Assembly (NCBI RefSeq): GCF_902729445.1
Contig: NZ_CACVCE010000004.1
Span: 1 to 64,000, forward strand
Direction: 5' to 3'
DNA length: 64,000 nucleotides
Origin: Magnetospirillum sp902729445
GTDB taxonomy: Bacteria; Pseudomonadota; Alphaproteobacteria; Rhodospirillales; Magnetospirillaceae
Under the pieces are notes generated by a model that was not told where the DNA came from, ran no database searches, and was given only the letters and a program-made list of their open reading frames with translations. Shown in pieces: positions 42,749 through 50,479 of this stretch (the first letter of the stretch is position 1; each line of letters opens with the position of its first letter). Made by a program: the position numbers and the translations under genes.

Positions 42749-43750
42749 ATGGCTACACCCGCGAAACGCAAGGCCAAGGGGGCGGAGCCGAGTGCGGCTC
42801 AGCTGAACCGCTGGTACCGCGACATGCTGCTGATTCGCCGCTTCGAGGAAAAGGCCGGCCAGCTTTACGGCATGGGTCTGATCGGCGGCTTCTGCCATCT
42901 CTATATCGGCCAGGAAGCGGTGGTGGTCGGCATGCAATCGGCGGCCGGCGACACCGATTCGGTAATCACGTCCTATCGCGATCACGGCCAGATGCTGGTC
43001 TGCGGCATGGACCCCAAGGGGGTGATGGCCGAGCTGACCGGGCGCTCGGGCGGCTATTCGCGCGGCAAGGGCGGCTCGATGCACATGTTCAGCCGCGAGA
43101 AGCGCTTCTATGGCGGCCACGGCATCGTCGGCGCCCAGGTGCCGATCGGCACCGGCCTGGGCTTCGCCCACAAATATTCCGGCGACAACGGCGTCTGCCA
43201 CGTCTATCTGGGCGATGGCGCGCTGAACCAGGGCCAGGTCTATGAAAGCTTCAACATGGCCGCCCTGTGGAAGCTGCCGGTGGTCTATGTCATCGAGAAC
43301 AACAAGTACGCCATGGGCACCTCGTCCGAGCGCCACGCCGCCGGCACCGAGCTGTTCAAGCGCGGAAGCGCCTATGGCATCCCCGGCGAGGCGGTGGATG
43401 GCATGAGCGTCGAGGCGGTGCACGAAGCCGCGCTGCGCGCCCTGGACCATGCCCGCTCGGGCGAGGGTCCCTATATCCTGGAAATGAAGACCTACCGCTA
43501 TCGCGGTCACTCGATGTCCGATCCGGCCAAGTACCGGACCAAGGAGGAGGTGACCAAGATGCGCGAGCAGCACGACCCCATCGACACGCTGAAGGCCAAG
43601 ATGCTGGCCGCCGGCATGACCGACGAGGCGACGCTGAAAGAGCTGGACCGCGAGGTCAAGGCCATCGTCACCGAAGCGGCCGAGTTCGCGCAATCGAGCC
43701 CCGAGCCCGATGCGAGCGAGCTGTGGACCGACGTGTTGATCGAAGCCTAG
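42749..43750 (+). CDS. pdhA: Pyruvate dehydrogenase E1 component alpha subunit
   Basis: A 333-residue E1 alpha subunit. The thiamine diphosphate motif GDGALNQGQVYESFN runs to the ENN about 30 residues later (VVYVIENNKYAMGTS), and the phosphorylation-loop region RYRGHSMSDPAKYR is conserved. It decarboxylates pyruvate with PdhB. It is first in the operon, with GGGAGGAC as ribosome site and the nested palindrome upstream. Substrate specificity for pyruvate rather than 2-oxoisovalerate is supported by the full pdh gene order. Confidence 0.94.
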   Translation: MATPAKRKAKGAEPSAAQLNRWYRDMLLIRRFEEKAGQLYGMGLIGGFCHLYIGQEAVVVGMQSAAGDTDSVITSYRDHGQMLVCGMDPKGVMAELTGRSGGYSRGKGGSMHMFSREKRFYGGHGIVGAQVPIGTGLGFAHKYSGDNGVCHVYLGDGALNQGQVYESFNMAALWKLPVVYVIENNKYAMGTSSERHAAGTELFKRGSAYGIPGEAVDGMSVEAVHEAALRALDHARSGEGPYILEMKTYRYRGHSMSDPAKYRTKEEVTKMREQHDPIDTLKAKMLAAGMTDEATLKELDREVKAIVTEAAEFAQSSPEPDASELWTDVLIEA

Positions 43751-43761
43751 GGGGAACGACG

Positions 43762-45129
43762 ATGGCTATCGAAATCCTGATGCCGGCGCTGTCGCCGACC
43801 ATGACCGAGGGCAAGCTGGCCCGTTGGTTGAAGAACGAAGGCGACGTGGTCAAGTCCGGCGACGTCATGGCCGAGATCGAGACCGACAAGGCGACCATGG
43901 AAATGGAAGCGGTGGACGAGGGGCGCATCGGCCGCATCCTGGTGCCGGCCGGTACCGAGGGCGTGGCGGTCAACACCCCCATCGCCATTCTGTTGGAAGA
44001 GGGCGAGACCGATGTCGCCGCCGCCATGGACAAGGTGATGGAGAATGCCGGCCCGTCCTGCGTGCCGGTGCCCCATTCCGGTCCGGTGCCGTCCTGCATG
44101 CCGGCGGTGCCGCCCAAGCCGGCCGAGGGCGAGAAGGTCTATGACAAGTTCACCCGCCAAACCGTGCGCGAAGCCTTGCGCGACGCCATGGCCGAGGAAA
44201 TGCGCCGTGACGAGCAGGTGTTCCTGCTGGGCGAGGAAGTCGCCCAGTATCAGGGCGCCTACAAGGTCAGCCAAGGGCTTCTGGACGAGTTCGGGGGCAA
44301 GCGCGTCATCGACACCCCGATCACCGAGATGGGCTTCGCCGGCCTTGCGGTCGGTGCCGGTTTCGCCGGGCTGAAGCCGATCGTCGAGTTCATGACCATG
44401 AACTTCTCGATGCAGGCCATCGACCACGTCATCAATTCCGCCGCCAAGACCCTTTACATGTCCGGCGGCCAGCAGCCCTGTTCCATCGTGTTCCGCGGCC
44501 CCAACGGCGCGGCGTCAAGGGTGGGCGCCCAGCACAGCCAGGACTTCGCCTCGTGGTACGCCCATTGCCCGGGCCTCAAGGTGGTGGCGCCGTGGTCGGC
44601 CGCCGACGCCAAGGGCCTGTTGAAGGCCGCCATCCGTGATCCCAACCCGGTGGTGGTGCTGGAAAACGAGATCCTGTACGGCCAAAGCTTCGACGTGCCC
44701 GACGACCCGGATTTCATCCTTCCGATCGGCAAGGCCAAGATCGAGCGCAGCGGCGACCGCGTCACCATCGTCACCTATTCGCGCATGGTCGGCGTCGCCC
44801 TGGAAGCCGCCGCCCTGCTGGAAAAGGACGGCATCGAGGCCGAGGTGATCAACCTGCGCAGCTTGCGCCCCATCGACATCGGCACCATCGTCGCCTCGGT
44901 CCAGAAGACCAACCGCATCGTCAGCGTCGAGGAAGGCTGGGCCTATGCCGGCATCGGCTCGGAAATCGCCGCGCTGATGATGGAGCATTGCTTCGACTGG
45001 CTGGATGCGCCGGTGGTGCGGGTGTGCGGCGCCGATGTGCCGATGCCCTATGCCGCCAATCTGGAACGGATGTATCTGCCGACCGTGGAAGGCGTCGCCG
45101 ACGCTGCCCGCAAGGTCTGCTACGCTTAA
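43762..45129 (+). CDS. pdhB: Pyruvate dehydrogenase E1 beta subunit with N-terminal lipoyl domain
   Basis: A 455-residue protein. An N-terminal lipoyl domain (about 1-78, lipoylated Lys43 in ETDKATME) is joined by a Pro/Cys-containing linker to an E1 beta transketolase domain (FLLGEEVAQYQGAYKVSQG, RVIDTPITEMGFAGLAVG). Fusion of a lipoyl domain to E1 beta is a known alphaproteobacterial trait. The ATG at 43762 has a GGGGGAACGAC leader, 11 bp after the pdhA stop. The linker carries two closely spaced PSC motifs, which is unusual for such linkers. Confidence 0.94.
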   Translation: MAIEILMPALSPTMTEGKLARWLKNEGDVVKSGDVMAEIETDKATMEMEAVDEGRIGRILVPAGTEGVAVNTPIAILLEEGETDVAAAMDKVMENAGPSCVPVPHSGPVPSCMPAVPPKPAEGEKVYDKFTRQTVREALRDAMAEEMRRDEQVFLLGEEVAQYQGAYKVSQGLLDEFGGKRVIDTPITEMGFAGLAVGAGFAGLKPIVEFMTMNFSMQAIDHVINSAAKTLYMSGGQQPCSIVFRGPNGAASRVGAQHSQDFASWYAHCPGLKVVAPWSAADAKGLLKAAIRDPNPVVVLENEILYGQSFDVPDDPDFILPIGKAKIERSGDRVTIVTYSRMVGVALEAAALLEKDGIEAEVINLRSLRPIDIGTIVASVQKTNRIVSVEEGWAYAGIGSEIAALMMEHCFDWLDAPVVRVCGADVPMPYAANLERMYLPTVEGVADAARKVCYA

Positions 45130-45143
45130 GGGGGACGGCACTC

Positions 45144-46412
45144 ATGCCCATCGAAATCCTGATGCCGGCGCTGTCGCCGACCATGACCGAAGGCACCCTG
45201 GCCCGCTGGCTGAAGGCGGAAGGCGATGCCGTCAAGTCCGGCGACGTTTTGGCCGAGATCGAAACCGACAAGGCCACCATGGAGTTCGAGGCCGTCGACG
45301 AGGGCGTGCTGGGCAAGATCGTGGTGCCCGCCGGCACCTCGGGCGTTGCCGTCAACACGCTGATCGGCGTCATCCTGGCCGAAGGCGAAAGTGCCGCCGA
45401 CATCAAGGCCGGCGCGCCGAAAGCCGCCGCCGCTCCGGCCGCTGCCGTCCCGACCGCCGCCGCTCCGGCCGCTGCCGCGCCCGTCGCCGCCGCCGCCCAT
45501 TCCGGACCGCGCGTGTTCGCCAGCCCGCTGGCCAAGCGCATCGCCGCCGATGCCGGCATCGACCTGAAGGCGGTCGCGGGCTCTGGGCCTTATGGCCGCA
45601 TCGTCAAGGCCGACGTCGAGAAGGCCAAGGCGGGGGGCACAGCCAAGCCCGCGCCGGTCGCTGCCTCTGCTCCCGCCGCCGCCGCGCCCAAGCCGGCGCC
45701 CGTGCCGGCCGCCGCCAATCCGTTCGAGCCGGCCTTCGAGGAAATCCCCAACTCGACCATGCGCAAGGTCATCGCCCGGCGCCTGACCGAGGCCAAGGCG
45801 ACCATCCCGCATTTCTATCTGTCGATCGATTGCGAGCTGGACGCCCTGTTGAAGGTCCGGTCCGAACTGAATGGCCGGTCCGATGCCTACAAACTGTCGG
45901 TCAACGATTTCGTCATCCGCGCCGTCGCCCTGGCCTTGAAGAAGGTGCCCGCCGCCAACGCCAGTTGGGGCGAGGACGCGATCAAGCGCTATACCGATGT
46001 CGATGTTTCGGTGGCGGTGGCCACGCCGGCCGGCCTGATCACCCCGATCATCCGCCATGCCGACCACAAGGGCCTGGCCTCGATTTCGGCCGAGATGAAG
46101 GAACTGGCCGGCAAGGCCAAGGACAACAAGCTGAAGCCCGAGGAATTCCAGGGTGGCGGCTTCACCATCTCGAACCTGGGCATGTACGGGGTGAAGGATT
46201 TCGCCGCCATCATCAACCCGCCGCAGGGCGCCATCCTGGCGGTCGGCGCCGGCCTGCAGCGCCCGGTGGTCAAGGCCGGTGCCCTGGCCATCGCCACGGT
46301 GATGACCTGCACGCTGTCGGTCGATCACCGGGTCATCGACGGGGCGGTCGGCGCCGAGTTCCTGGCCGCCTTCAAGAAGCTGATCGAGGATCCGCTGTCG
46401 ATGCTGCTTTAG
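45144..46412 (+). CDS. pdhC: Dihydrolipoyllysine acetyltransferase (PDH E2)
   Basis: A 422-residue E2. A single lipoyl domain (Lys43) is followed by an Ala/Pro-rich linker, a peripheral subunit-binding domain (FASPLAKRIAADAGIDL, about 130-165), a second Ala/Pro linker and the catalytic core with VDHRVIDGAVGAEFL, carrying the catalytic His and Asp. The first 48 residues are nearly identical to those of PdhB, pointing to a domain duplication within the operon. It transfers acetyl groups to CoA and forms the core of the complex. Confidence 0.95.
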   Translation: MPIEILMPALSPTMTEGTLARWLKAEGDAVKSGDVLAEIETDKATMEFEAVDEGVLGKIVVPAGTSGVAVNTLIGVILAEGESAADIKAGAPKAAAAPAAAVPTAAAPAAAAPVAAAAHSGPRVFASPLAKRIAADAGIDLKAVAGSGPYGRIVKADVEKAKAGGTAKPAPVAASAPAAAAPKPAPVPAAANPFEPAFEEIPNSTMRKVIARRLTEAKATIPHFYLSIDCELDALLKVRSELNGRSDAYKLSVNDFVIRAVALALKKVPAANASWGEDAIKRYTDVDVSVAVATPAGLITPIIRHADHKGLASISAEMKELAGKAKDNKLKPEEFQGGGFTISNLGMYGVKDFAAIINPPQGAILAVGAGLQRPVVKAGALAIATVMTCTLSVDHRVIDGAVGAEFLAAFKKLIEDPLSMLL

Positions 46413-46437
46413 GTCAGAAGGGGGGAGGAGCATCGAC

Positions 46438-47043
46438 ATGGACAAGGACGAGGTGGCTCGCATCATGCCGGGCATCCGTCAGGGTTTCGAGACCCTGAAG
46501 GAACATATGGCCGGCGGTCGCATGCACGCGGCCGAGCGCCTGTTGTTCGGCGGTTGCCTGCAATGGGGGGCGGAACTGGCCCGCATCTACGCCGACGACG
46601 ATCGTGCGGCCTTGTCGGCGCGCGATCCCTTGACCCGGTTCTTCGTCACCCGCCTGCGCGGCATGCCCGAGCCGGCCTCGCTGGCCGACGCCCCGCCGGC
46701 CGGCCTGTTCCTGATGGCCTTCACCGCTTTTCCCTATCTCGACGCTTTGCTGGACGAATCGGCCATCGGCGAGCATCACGGCCTGGACGAGGACGGCAAT
46801 CGTTTGGTTCGCCGCGTCGTCGCCGGCGAAGATGACGGCACCACGCTGCGCGCCAGCCGCCGGGGTCCCGATTGGTGCTTCGACCTGATGCCGGTGTACC
46901 AGGCCAAGGCCGCCGCCATGGAGGCCTTCATCGAGGCCGAGTTCCAGGGCGACTTTTCCGCCTTCCTGTGGCGATACGTCGCCGACCACGATTTGATGTT
47001 CGACATGGACCAGGCCTGGCGGCCCCTGGCGGAGGAGGCCTGA
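46438..47043 (+). CDS. Uncharacterised protein between pdhC and lpdA
   Basis: A 201-residue soluble protein I cannot assign to a family. It is largely helical by composition, rich in acidic residues, and contains HMAGGRMHAAERLLFGG and a WCFDLMPVYQAKAAAME segment. Codon use matches its neighbours and it has a GGGGGGAGGAG ribosome site 25 bp after pdhC, so it is a real gene of the operon. It ends 2 bp before the next unknown gene. A role tied to pyruvate dehydrogenase is inferred only from position. Confidence 0.8.
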   Translation: MDKDEVARIMPGIRQGFETLKEHMAGGRMHAAERLLFGGCLQWGAELARIYADDDRAALSARDPLTRFFVTRLRGMPEPASLADAPPAGLFLMAFTAFPYLDALLDESAIGEHHGLDEDGNRLVRRVVAGEDDGTTLRASRRGPDWCFDLMPVYQAKAAAMEAFIEAEFQGDFSAFLWRYVADHDLMFDMDQAWRPLAEEA

Positions 47044-47045
47044 GC

Positions 47046-47516
47046 ATGCGATTTCGTGTCCGCGACCTCGACCGTCCGTTGGCCGCCATGCCGGCCCTGC
47101 CTGAAAGCCATCCCTCGGCGGCCGAAAGCCAATTGGTCGCCGGCCTGATCGACATGATCGGCGGCAGCGCCCTGTTCGGCGAACAGATGCTGCTGGCCGA
47201 GGAGCAGGAACGCTGCTACCGCGCCATTTCGGATCTCAGGCGCCTGATCGGCGAAACCGGCGAGATGCTGCCGGCCGACGCCCTGGGCGCCGACGACCTG
47301 CTGGCGATGAAGGCGGCGTGCCGCAAATACCTGGATCTGGCCGAGGCCTGGGACAAGAAGTCCGGCCGGCGCTTTTCCATGCCGTCCTATCGCTTCTACC
47401 AGATGCTGGGGGCCTTTCGCGAGATGATGGGCCTGCATCTGTGGCGCTTGGGCGACCTGCACGATCTGGACGTGGACGGCCGCCTGGTCGCCTTCTTCCC
47501 CGGTTCCAAGGAATAG
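47046..47516 (+). CDS. Uncharacterised protein between pdhC and lpdA (second)
   Basis: A 156-residue soluble protein of unknown family starting MRFRVRDLDRPLAAMPALPE. The central part (EEQERCYRAISDLRRLIG) looks like an amphipathic helical bundle. It starts 2 bp after the previous gene, so the two are probably translated together and act together. lpdA follows after 77 bp. No catalytic motif could be recognised. Confidence 0.78.
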   Translation: MRFRVRDLDRPLAAMPALPESHPSAAESQLVAGLIDMIGGSALFGEQMLLAEEQERCYRAISDLRRLIGETGEMLPADALGADDLLAMKAACRKYLDLAEAWDKKSGRRFSMPSYRFYQMLGAFREMMGLHLWRLGDLHDLDVDGRLVAFFPGSKE

Positions 47517-47593
47517 GTGCTCGTGAAAAAGTCCCTCGCTTTGCTCGGTGTACTTTTCCGCGCACAATGGATTAGGTTTTCTCGGAGGCATCA

Positions 47594-48988
47594 ATGTCTG
47601 ACAACAGCTTCGACGTGGTGGTGATCGGCGGCGGTCCCGGCGGCTATGTGGCGGCGATCCGCGCTGCCCAGCTGGGGATGAAGACCGGCCTGGTCGAGCG
47701 CGAGCATCTGGGCGGCATCTGCCTCAATTGGGGTTGCATCCCGACCAAGGCCTTGCTGCGCTCGGCCGACATCTTCCGCACCATGAAGCACGCCGAATCC
47801 TATGGTCTGGCCGCGCCCGGCGCCTCGTTCGACCTGGCCAAGATCGTGGCCCGCTCGCGCGGCGTGTCGAAGCAGTTGAATGCCGGCGTCAAGGGCCTGT
47901 TGAAGAAGAACAAGGTCACCGTCTTCGACGGCCACGGCAAGCTGGCGGGTAAGGGCAAGGTCGCCGTCGAGGGCGCCAATCCGGCCACGCTTTCGGCCAA
48001 GCACATCATCCTGGCCACCGGCGCCCGCGCCCGCGTGCTGCCGGGCCTGGAACCCGACCAGCAATCGGTGTGGACCTACAAGGAAGCCCTGGTGCCCCAG
48101 ACCATGCCCAAGCGGCTGCTGGTCATCGGCTCGGGCGCCATCGGCATCGAGTTCGCCAGCTTCTTCAACGCGCTGGGGTCCGAGGTCACGGTAGTCGAGA
48201 TGATGGACCGCGTGCTGCCGGTGGAAGACGAGGAAATTTCCGCGCTTGCCCGCAAATCCTTCGAGAAGCAGGGCATGCGCATCCTGACATCGGCCACCGT
48301 CAAGGGGGTGAAGAAGGCCGCGGGCACGGTGACGGTGCAGGTCGAAGCCGCCGGCAAGCTTGAAGACATCGTCGTCGACCGGGTGATCTCGGCCGTCGGC
48401 ATCGTCGCCAATATCGAGAATATCGGCCTGGAAGGCACCAGGATCAAAGTCGAGAAGGGCCACGTGGTCACCGACCAGTGGTGCGCCACCGACGAGCCGG
48501 GCGTTTACGCCATCGGCGACCTGACCGCGCCGCCATGGCTGGCCCACAAGGCCAGCCACGAGGCGGTGATCTGCATCGAAAGGATCGCCGGCCTGAAGGA
48601 CGTGCATCCGCTGGAAGTGATGAAGATTCCCGGCTGCACCTATTGCCATCCGCAGGTGGCCAGCGTCGGCATGACCGAGAAGAAGGCCAAGGACAAGGGG
48701 TATCAGGTCAAGGTCGGCCGCTTCCCGTTCATCGGCAACGGCAAGGCGATTGCCTTGGGCGAGACCGAGGGCATGATCAAGACGGTGTTCGACGCCAAGA
48801 CCGGCGAGCTTTTGGGCGCCCACATGATCGGCGCCGAGGTCACCGAGATGATCCAGGGCTACACCATCGCCAAGACCCTGGAAACCACCGAGGCCGAGCT
48901 GATGCACACCGTCTTCCCGCATCCGACCCTGTCGGAAATGATGCACGAGGCGGTCCTGGACGCTTACGGTCGGGCGATCCATATCTGA
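47594..48988 (+). CDS. lpdA: Dihydrolipoyl dehydrogenase (E3)
   Basis: A 464-residue flavoprotein disulfide reductase. FAD motif GGGPGG (residues 12-17), redox-active Cys43 and Cys48 in GGICLNWGCIP, NAD motif GSGAIGIEF, and the C-terminal catalytic HPTLSEMMHE are all present. It re-oxidises the lipoyl groups of the PDH complex, and possibly other 2-oxoacid dehydrogenases. It belongs to the pdh locus, with lipA directly downstream. Confidence 0.95.
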   Translation: MSDNSFDVVVIGGGPGGYVAAIRAAQLGMKTGLVEREHLGGICLNWGCIPTKALLRSADIFRTMKHAESYGLAAPGASFDLAKIVARSRGVSKQLNAGVKGLLKKNKVTVFDGHGKLAGKGKVAVEGANPATLSAKHIILATGARARVLPGLEPDQQSVWTYKEALVPQTMPKRLLVIGSGAIGIEFASFFNALGSEVTVVEMMDRVLPVEDEEISALARKSFEKQGMRILTSATVKGVKKAAGTVTVQVEAAGKLEDIVVDRVISAVGIVANIENIGLEGTRIKVEKGHVVTDQWCATDEPGVYAIGDLTAPPWLAHKASHEAVICIERIAGLKDVHPLEVMKIPGCTYCHPQVASVGMTEKKAKDKGYQVKVGRFPFIGNGKAIALGETEGMIKTVFDAKTGELLGAHMIGAEVTEMIQGYTIAKTLETTEAELMHTVFPHPTLSEMMHEAVLDAYGRAIHI

Positions 48989-49054
48989 CCGGTTAAGGGG
49001 GAGGGGGGCGAGATTTCCTTGACCACTCCCCCTAAGCTGGACCATACCCAAACC

Positions 49055-49996
49055 ATGACCGACAAACCCGTTCTCCGTCACCCGGAAAAGGCCCGTAAGC
49101 CGGATAACCCGTCGCCTCGAAAGCCCGAGTGGATTCGCGTCAAGGCTCCGACCTCGGCCGAGGCCGCCGAGGTGCGCCGCCTGATGCGCGACAAGAATCT
49201 CCATACGGTGTGCGAGGAAGCGGCCTGCCCGAATATCGGCGAGTGCTGGAAGCATCGCCACGCCACCTTCATGATCCTGGGCGATACCTGCACCCGGGCC
49301 TGCGCCTTCTGCAACGTCAAGACCGGCAACCCCAAGGGCGCCCTTGATCTGCTGGAGCCGGACAACGTCGCCGACAGCGTGCGATCCATGGGCTTGAAGC
49401 ATGTGGTGATCACCTCGGTCGATCGCGACGATCTCGATGATGGCGGGGCCGGCCAGTTCGTCGCCTGCATCGAACGCATCCGCGCCACCAGCCCGGATTG
49501 CACCGTCGAGGTGCTGACGCCGGATTTCCGCGACAAGAAGGGCGCCATCGACCGCGTCGCCGCCGCCCGGCCCGACGTCTTCAACCACAATCTGGAAACG
49601 GTGCCGCGCCTGTATCCCGGCATCCGCCCGGGGGCGCGCTATTTCGATTCGCTGCGTCTGTTGCAGCGGGTCAAGGAAGTCGAGCCCGCCTGCTTCACCA
49701 AGTCCGGCATCATGGTCGGCCTGGGCGAGACCCGGGCCGAGGTGTTGCAGGTGATGGACGACATGCGCTCGGCCGGCATCGATTTCATCACCATCGGCCA
49801 GTATCTGCAGCCGACCTTGAAGCATGTCGCCGTCGATCGCTTCGTCACCCCCGACGAGTTCGAGGATTTCAAGAAGGTGGCTCGTTCCAAGGGCTTCTTG
49901 ATGGTGTCGGCCTCGCCGCTGACCCGCTCGTCGCACCATGCCGACCGCGATTTCGCCGAACTGAAGGCCGCCCGCGCCGCCTTGAATGCCGGCTAG
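49055..49996 (+). CDS. lipA: Lipoyl synthase
   Basis: A 313-residue radical SAM enzyme with both iron-sulfur cluster motifs: the auxiliary cluster CEEAACPNIGEC and the radical SAM CTRACAFC. The C-terminal RSSHHAD motif supplies the serine ligand. It inserts sulfur into octanoyl groups on PDH and glycine-cleavage proteins, matching its place after lpdA. A TTG at 49019 with a good GGGGGAGGGG ribosome site is an alternative start that would add 12 residues; the ATG at 49055 lacks a clear ribosome site, so the start is uncertain. Confidence 0.93.
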   Translation: MTDKPVLRHPEKARKPDNPSPRKPEWIRVKAPTSAEAAEVRRLMRDKNLHTVCEEAACPNIGECWKHRHATFMILGDTCTRACAFCNVKTGNPKGALDLLEPDNVADSVRSMGLKHVVITSVDRDDLDDGGAGQFVACIERIRATSPDCTVEVLTPDFRDKKGAIDRVAAARPDVFNHNLETVPRLYPGIRPGARYFDSLRLLQRVKEVEPACFTKSGIMVGLGETRAEVLQVMDDMRSAGIDFITIGQYLQPTLKHVAVDRFVTPDEFEDFKKVARSKGFLMVSASPLTRSSHHADRDFAELKAARAALNAG

Positions 49997-50005
49997 GGGA
50001 CGAGT

Positions 50006-50479
50006 GTGCCCACCCACGCCGAAAAGCGCGAGATGCCGCACAGCCCCGAACAATTGTTCGGGCTGGTCGCCGACGTCGAGCGTTACCCGGAATTCCTGCC
50101 GTGGTGCGTCGGCGCCCGGATCAGGAAGCGCGACGGCAACGTCTTCTTCGCCGATCTGGTGATCGGCTTCAAGCTGATCCGCGAGCGCTATACCTCGAAG
50201 GTTAACCTTGACCCGGTTAATCGTCGCATCGACGTCACCTATACCGAGGGGCCGTTCCAGCATCTGAACAATCACTGGATCTTCGAGCCGACGCCAGATG
50301 GCGGCACGCGGATCGATTTCTACGTCGATTTCGAGTTTCGCTCGAAGCTGCTGCAGAAGATGATCGGGGCGCTGTTCAACGAGGCGGTCAAGCTGATGGT
50401 GGCGTCGTTCGAAAAGCGTGCCCGCCAGCTATACGGTCCCGACAGCCGGCAACCCACCGGGCAGGCGGCCCAGCCTTAG
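50006..50479 (+). CDS. RatA/Coq10-like START-domain protein
   Basis: A 157-residue SRPBCC-fold protein with LFGLVADVERYPEFLPWCVGARI and VTYTEGPFQHLNNHWIFEP, typical of the Coq10/RatA (YfjG) family. Members bind ubiquinone-like lipids or, in E. coli, interfere with ribosome subunit joining. The GTG at 50006 lies 9 bp after the lipA stop. The last 51 bp overlap the convergent EAL gene, so the two may affect each other's transcripts. Confidence 0.87.
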   Translation: MPTHAEKREMPHSPEQLFGLVADVERYPEFLPWCVGARIRKRDGNVFFADLVIGFKLIRERYTSKVNLDPVNRRIDVTYTEGPFQHLNNHWIFEPTPDGGTRIDFYVDFEFRSKLLQKMIGALFNEAVKLMVASFEKRARQLYGPDSRQPTGQAAQP

